A stretch of DNA of 52,711 nucleotides from Clavulina sp. PMI_390 (lineage: Eukaryota; Basidiomycota; Agaricomycetes; Cantharellales; Hydnaceae). The stretch covers positions 1-52,711 of the forward strand of contig WIDE01000161.1 in NCBI GenBank assembly GCA_015039315.1. The letters are read 5' to 3'. The translations under genes were made by a program, and so were the position numbers. The notes under the pieces were generated by a model. It did not search any database. It was not told where the DNA came from and saw nothing but the letters and a program-made list of their open reading frames with translations. Shown piece by piece: positions 46,510-52,711 of this stretch (its first letter is position 1; each line of letters opens with the position of its first letter).

Positions 46510-48462
46510 TCAAGCGACGGACTTCTTCTCGCCCATGACGGGGCTCACAGGGCTCCCGGTGCTCTCGAAATCCTCGTCGACGATTCCGTCAGAGCGGCCG
46601 ACAGCCATGAACGTGAGCACGATGGAGATGAGGCCGAAGAAGATGACGGGCCATGGAGAGATGGACTGGAATTTGCCGTAGCCGTGGATCCAGTATTCAG
46701 CGCTGAGGCCGGTAGCAGCCTGGAGTTGCCTATCGGTCGAGGAAAGCAATCATGTCAGTGTCAACCCAAATACCAACCATTCCTCCTCTTAAGGGAGGAA
46801 AGAGAGCAGGAATAAACACTCACTGGACGGTCGAATCAGGCAGAGGAACACCATTGACGCTCGCGCTGTTCTTCGCGCTACGGTTATGCACAATATCCAA
46901 AACAGCAACAGAACTCGCAAACAGCCAGCTCCAACCAAACACCCACCACGCAAGGCCAAAGTACATTGTGCCCCTCCTCTCGAAGCGGTGGCTCGTGCGC
47001 TCGGCAATGAAGAGACCCACAAGCGAGAAGAACGCCGTCAGGGAGACGAGCACCTCGCCCGCGGCGAGGAACCCGCCCGAGGTGAGCACATCGTTGATGT
47101 TGATGGAGACTACGAGGCCGGGGATGAGGGCTTGGCCGAGGGTGTTGGCGAGCTTGAGCGCGTCGTTACGGTCCCGGCGAGTCCTGCATTACCGGGTGGT
47201 GGTAGAGTACAAGGTAGTAGGGAGAACGGGACAATGGAACACGGTGGAGGGAGGTGAGGAAGCCCATTGAATGAGATCCGGTATAATGGGAGCAGCGCAA
47301 AAAGAAGTGCGTATTCATACGCCCCACGAGGAACCCAAAGGCAACAAGCATCGGGTCGCAATTTGATGGAAGAGTGCCCCGGACCATATCCACGTGGAAA
47401 GTAAAGGAGAAGCACGCAAGTTGACCAAAAACAGCCAGACCGAGGCGATGAGTCACCGGCCCAACACAGAAAACAAAAGAGGGTCCACGCAGATTCCACG
47501 GAGTGTAAAGGACGGGGGCGCCGCAAACAATCACGGGGTTAGAGTGCGTGGTACAGCCACCCCCACGGGCACACCGACAGAACGGCACAGACAGACACAG
47601 ACACAACGGGGTCGTCGAATATCAAATAGTTTGGTTGGTGGCGGTAGACGTCAGGGTTACCCACACCCATATAGGAGAGAGCCAAGGGACGGCGACGAGG
47701 AGACGGGGGGTGGCGAGGGATAGGAGGTTCCAGCGAGGGAGACGTCCGTTGGTGTGGGAATATCACATAATTTCCAGAGTGGCGGTGGGACGGGGTAGTT
47801 TGGAAGAATAGTGCGTGCATTTGGCGAATGAGGCGCAGCCATATCCATATGCGCGGACGCATGAAGTGATTCGAGTAGAGATAATGAAGATGATGAGTGA
47901 TCGAGGATGATGAAGGGATCAGCCGTGTTCGTGTGTGCAACCGTCGCAACGAGTTGGGTAAATGGAAGAAATGTGGATAAAAAGCGGGCGCAATGGGCCA
48001 CAATTCGACGAGGATGGGTTGATGAGCGTTGGCAGGATTGAATCGCCGTCAGGCACAGAGAGTGCGTGGAGGAGCGGTCGCAGTAGACAAGAATAAGAGC
48101 GAGATCAATTGGCCCCACATGAGAACCGCATGAAAAGCAGGTCGGTGCAAGATAGGCCCCCGAGCCGAGCGTCGATTGAATGGTGAATGGGTTTCATTAT
48201 AGCCGGAATTTACGGCGAAGGGCGGAGGCATGGCAGAGAGAGTGGTGGGCCGTTTTTTACGTGACGTGAGGAGGGATGAGTAAATTGTAGAAAGAGAAAG
48301 AGAGAGAGAGGACAGTAAGTAGATGTTTCAGAGGATGGAGGAGAGAGATCGGCTGGTTATTACGCACTTTACGAGGCCGTTAATGGCAGCAGAGCATGCG
48401 ACGATGCCGAAGCAAAGCGTAGCGAGGTAAGCGAGGAAACGGGGGGTCTTGAGGGCAGGCAT
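46510..48462 (-). CDS. four-helix membrane protein with a 1.2-kb first intron
   Basis: Three exons (48368-48462, 46824-47183, 46510-46729) give 224 residues. Helix 1 lies in exon 1 (FLAYLATLCFGIVACSAAIN), helix 2 follows RRDRNDALKLANTL (GEVLVSLTAFFSLVGLFIAE), helix 3 is MYFGLAWWVFGWSWLFASSV, and helix 4 is SPWPVIFFGLISIVLTFMAV before a short acidic tail. The layout resembles MARVEL-like tetraspan proteins of the fungal plasma membrane, but I cannot name a family. Phases at both junctions agree. The first intron is 1184 nt, far longer than any other intron in the window. Confidence 0.65.
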
Positions 48463-51308
48463 CGTGCGATCGTTTCTCTAAGATAGAGGGGTACTAGTCG
48501 TGCGAGGAGCGTTCAAGGGGGAGGAGATGGATGGCGGGACAGAGGGAAAGGGAGTAGCTCGCGCTGCAAGCGAAAGACCGAAGAAAGTTTTTAAGGAGAG
48601 ACAGAAGATGTGGTGACGCGTGGTCACGATGTCAAGCCGGGGGTTGGTGGGGTAAAGATGTGGGGCAAGGTTGGGGTCGACGTCGAAAGCGAGATCGGCG
48701 GCCGGGTGTGGATGGATGAGGGTTTGAGGGAGAGCAAGACCAAAAAACAGCGGGTAGATGAAGGCCATATGCATAGAGAGCAAAAACGATGTGGGCCATA
48801 TGGAACGATCGTCGTTTGATTGGCGGCAACGTATACGAAGCGAGCCACCACATAGGAGCAAACGCAAAAACGCAATATAGGAGGAAGCAACCAACAGGTT
48901 AATAATGTGGAGGGTAACCACCTCATGTTAAAGAAGCACGTACGCAAATTGCAGAGGACAGGAGCTAGCGTCGTCGTCGTCAACGGACGCGGCTTGAAGC
49001 TGTGGGGGTGGGGACGGGAGGGGACGAGAGGAAGGGAGGGAGCTTCAAAAGCGGACAAATTTGCAGTGGCCAGGCGGTATATAAGCAGCGGCGGACGCGA
49101 ATGAACCATGCTGGGAATTCGGATGCTAAAGAAAGGAGCAGCACAAGAATAGGAAAAAAGAAACGATCAAAAGACAGGCGGTCATCCGGTACACGTTATG
49201 CTGCTCGCATTCGTATAATAGAGCGGCGACCGAGATTTGTCACTCCATCTCATGTGGCGAACACCCCCCTCCATATGGGCACCTCCGCGAATCGCCTTGA
49301 GCCCTGATCGTCACACCTACTAGTACTCAGTAGGCGTTTGGCCCAGCCCCGTCGCGCAGTCGCTGTCCAAGAGAATCACCGACCTTGGCGAGGCGAGATG
49401 AACCTGCCAACGCGATTCGCCCAAGCCATCCGCAATAATCAGACCGCTCGAACATATGGCTTCCCATACATAAGCTTCCCTCTCCCTCTCCCTCCCCTCC
49501 GCCGCAAACATTACCCCCCGCGATCGGCCGCCGTGGCCCTCGGCGTCGGCAGTATGAGCACGGCTACTGCCCCAGACAGCGAGAAAGAGGGGCTCCTCAT
49601 GAGCGGCCCCGGCCTCGGAGCCAACACAAGCGAGGTCCGTAATTTGTGTCACAACATCGTGACGGACCTTGGCAACCCGAAACCCCACAATATGAAAATC
49701 ATTCCCTCCCCCCTGAGATGAATGCGGGAGCCTCGTCGTGTGACCTGCCACTAATGAATTGTTCACCCAGAAAAACGTTCAAGCGGATTATGACACTGTG
49801 TGACTCAAACATGGTCGTCAGTCTCCTCTTTCAGAAAAGCTCTCCTGCTCTGCCTTCAGCCGCGTTCGTACCTCCCCCTAATCCCTCGTCGTCTCTCTCT
49901 CTTCTCGAGTTACACCCTGCGCTAGCTACGGAACATCCTCCTATCCTTATAAATAGAGGCTGTCATGTATATGTCGATCAAAGTCTGATAAATGACCATA
50001 ATCATCATTCCGGGACATGTTTCCATACATCCTCCTCTAAAACGCACATCAAACGAAACGCCATCATCGGACGATCCACAACCGCCGATAATTATTAAGA
50101 AAAATAAGAGGATTAGCGCGGTGGACAAGCTTATGGTATATTATGGCTCCTCGATGCGATCGGAAAGGAAGCATCATGGAGCAATTTACAGACAGAACGC
50201 TGGAAGAATAATTTCGATCACGCTTCGCGCGAATCCAAAACATCCAAAAGAAGCGGCACGCATGCGCACAAAATTGAGGCTGGTGTAGACAAAGGTTCTA
50301 GCGGGAATTACAAGGCTACTGCCCCCGCCCCTCGCCAAACCGCACCAACTTGAATGAGAGAAGGTGTACGTACTGGTGCCTTATCTATAGGCAGGCAGAG
50401 GCATACGATACCCGAACCGCAGCAGGTCGGCCAAAAATACTGCCCGTGGGTTTCGATTGCGAGTGTGGACGAGCGGGAGCCATATACTCGAGAATTCAGC
50501 TCTTCCACCGAAACTCATCAATCTCTGCTGGAACTCGGGAGCAGTTAGCTCTGCTATGACTGTGATTCAGGGCGTCAGCGAATGAACCCGTGTCCCAATG
50601 ACGAAAAATATCCGTCAATGTCAAAGAAAGGCCACGGCTCTAATCCACTCGCGCGCATGGGATGGGCATGGATGAGGTGAGCGATTCTGGCATAGCGCCA
50701 GGTCACTAAAGGAGTCAGGACGACATGGAATGAGCTTGAGTTTAAGGGCTGGGGTGCGATACGTGATGTCCTGCTGGAGAGATCACCGTCCCTGACTCAC
50801 GCGACACGACTGGAGAGGAGCGATAAGCGTTATTTGCTTTCAAGTGCTTTAGACTAAAGACGAGCGAGGTTCAGTGTCTGAGGGATGCAGAGAGAGGGAA
50901 GTAAAAATCAGGAAAATGAAGAAAGGAGAGGCGTGGCGTGACGAGCGGATATGATATGATAGGAAAAGAAAAAAACCAAACGAGAAAACTTTTAGTATAA
51001 TCGAACAAAGACAGCGACAAGGTTCAAGAGAGGGGTTATAAACAGAGGAGTTGGGGGATGAGGTTGGGGATGAGGATGCAAAAGAGCGAATCAATCAGCC
51101 CACAAACGATAACGTGGTGGGCGAAGAGACATAGAGGGAGAGAGAGGGCTTATGGCGAGAGAACGGAGGAAGGAGCGGAAGCGGAGGAAATCATTATCGT
51201 CATATTGCGGCACACACCAGTCAGATGCATAATGAATGATGGTGCGAAGAGAAAAGGAAGAGAGTGTTTGTCTGAGGGAGAACCAACTCATATATTTGAG
51301 AAGAAATT
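48463..51308. other. 2.8-kb intergenic region
   Basis: No gene I can support. A GA-rich tract precedes it (48290-48312, inside the long intron). Open frames on both strands near 48480-49100 and 49320-49766 are biased by purine/pyrimidine-rich sequence and lack motifs. TATA-like tataaata at 49949-49956. Promoter of the membrane-protein gene lies at the left end and the 3' end of the RING gene at the right. Confidence 0.45.
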
Positions 51309-52711
51309 CTAGTCCCTTCGCCTCTTATCACCACCTCCAAAGAGTCCGCCGACAAGCGTCGCACTCCCATAACTCCCACTTGCGCCCCCAGCCGCTGCGC
51401 TCCCACCAGCACGGCCCGTAGCGACGGCAGCAGCGCTTGACCCGCCTGCTGCACGCGCGCCAAACTCGTCTGCGTAATATGCAGGGTCGACTTCCTCGTC
51501 GATGTGCATGAGGTCGTGGTGTGGTGCCAGGTTGCGTGCGGCGCCTTGTGGTGTCACTTCGCGAGCTGCGGTGGCTTCGTCCTCGTCATCCTCATAGTCA
51601 TCTTCGACGGCGAGCGATTGTGAGCGAGGCTGCGAGCTAATGGAGAAGAATAGTGCCGGAGCGGTCAGCACAAGTTGGACGTGAAAAGAGTCGGTAACAG
51701 GGAAACCTAGGTCGGCGCGTCAAAGAAGAAGAATAGAACTCACCCTGCACCCCCTCTGACCTCCTCCTCAACCTCTGCCTCCTCATCCCCATCATCGCCC
51801 ATAGCCCGCCTCAGTCTCCTCGCAGCCAAGCTCGACGCAGGGTCCTCCTCCAGCTCCACATCATCCACAACACCCGTAATAAACGTTGCATCCCCATTCC
51901 CAGTCCCTGTCCCCGCACTCCGAGCATGGCGCTGCTGACGACGCACCGTCCCACTCGACGTCGACGGCGTCGCCGCATAGCGCGCATGCACCGAGCGCGT
52001 ATGCGTAGGCTCGTACGTCGACGCAGCTGCCTCCCTCTCCGCCTCGCTCGTCACCATCTCGTCTCCCTCGTGCTCTTCTAGCTCATCTACTTCCTCTTCT
52101 TCCTCTGCCTCGCCCATCGCATCGGCATCGAGCTCGAAATCTGCCCCTTCGTGCCCATACGTAGGATGATACCCACCAACCGCAGCGAGTACCCCTGCGT
52201 CATCGATTCGCGAGTCCGACACGGGTGTTGCAGCCGCAGCCCCGAAGAATGTGGGCCCTACTGCTGTCCCAGGTGCACCAGCACCAGCAGTCCCTGCTCC
52301 AGCACCAGAAGGTGTGCCAGAAGCACTACCGCTACCACTGCCACTCGCCCTGGTCCCAGGCTCGAGCTCAGGGATGACGCTCGACCGATTCAGCTCACTC
52401 GCATTATCGTCCGTGAGCTCAACGACAGCAGGGATAGGCGTCCGTGCAGGGTGTTGCACAGAAGAGGAAGCAGGGGCCAACGAAGAAGGTGCAGGAACAG
52501 ATACACTCTTCTCTTCCATGATGCTCGGCATCGGGACGCCTCCCTCAGCCAAGTTCAAATACCCATCAATGCCCTCCACCTCCACATCACTCTCCAGATC
52601 CGCAAACGTGCGGCACAGCGGACACTGGAAGCCCGGATGATGGCTCAGCAGCATCGGGCGCATGCACTTGTAATGGAACGCATGGCTGCACGGCGCGACG
52701 AACAGCGCCTG
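51309..52711 (-). CDS. RING-H2 E3 ubiquitin ligase, Dma1/CHFR-like, C-terminal part (cut by window edge)
   Basis: Two exons (51744-52711 and 51309-51636) are visible; the gene continues beyond 52711. The visible part begins inside a RING-H2 finger: FVAPCSHAFHYKCMRPMLLS then FQCPLCRTFADLESDVE, the pattern of fungal Dma1/Dma2 and of CHFR, which carry an FHA domain before the RING (it would lie outside the window). These ligases act in the spindle checkpoint and septation. After the RING comes an unusually long tail of ~400 residues: Ser/Pro/Ala-rich, Gly/Ala repeats (GSGSGSASGTPSGAGAGTAG), and acidic blocks (EEEEEVDELEEHEGDE, VEDDYEDDEDE). The tail is low complexity with no domain I recognise. 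Confidence 0.85.

Noticed and set aside
48478..48921. 147-codon minus-strand frame upstream of the tetraspan gene
   Set aside because: It overlaps the promoter and leader of that gene, ends just before its start and reads as low-complexity sequence.
49320..49766. Overlapping open frames on both strands (148 codons minus, 127 codons plus)
   Set aside because: Both are driven by biased base composition. There is no family motif, splice chain or clear start context.

Overview
The window looks like nuclear DNA of a filamentous basidiomycete. Genes are split by many short GT-AG introns (mostly 50-80 nt), lie close together on both strands, and encode typical fungal products. The mix of a GH71 alpha-1,3-glucanase, a GH28 polygalacturonase, a NIS1-like secreted protein and many low-complexity or orphan proteins suggests an Agaricomycete that lives on or in plants. 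A Rhizoctonia/Ceratobasidium-like fungus is my guess; nothing in the sequence proves it.

Left part (1-13.4 kb). A small type I membrane protein with a PY motif and the mitochondrial factor Rcf1 precede a 10-kb cluster of paralogous genes that I could rebuild exon by exon. All share an N-terminal PSY motif and a ~100-residue module of the form YY-x-hFHxG...GRIxRxxIxPPRT...hK...E. Two genes on the minus strand (3383-4778 and 5316-6913) end in a RanBP1-type (PH-like) domain. Three on the plus strand (7140-8827, 9445-11040, 11757-13426) end in a proline-rich linker plus a conserved C-terminal module I do not recognise. A truncated minus-strand relic (11204-11542) shows that a head-to-head gene pair and its promoter were duplicated as a block. 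The promoters share an element that contains the 14-bp palindrome CTCGAGGCCTCGAG.

Middle (13.6-28.6 kb). A START/DUF3074-like lipid-binding protein, a GH71 glucanase (with a frame problem at its first intron) and a NIS1-like effector candidate are followed by about 8 kb that is poor in genes. That stretch holds a 102-bp inverted repeat, a T20 tract and pieces that look like decayed or unrecognised membrane-protein genes.

Right part (28.6-52.7 kb). Conserved housekeeping genes: an RBM25/Snu71-type splicing factor (RRM...PWI), a B-box + DUF2009 protein, an Old Yellow Enzyme, a second START-like paralogue, an endopolygalacturonase, the NEDD8-activating enzyme regulatory subunit (NAE1/Ula1), a four-helix membrane protein with a 1.2-kb intron, and the C-terminal part of a RING-H2 protein (Dma1/CHFR-like) cut by the window edge.

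All exon boundaries come from reading splice sites and keeping frame by hand. No database search or transcript evidence was available. Family names rest on recognised motifs.
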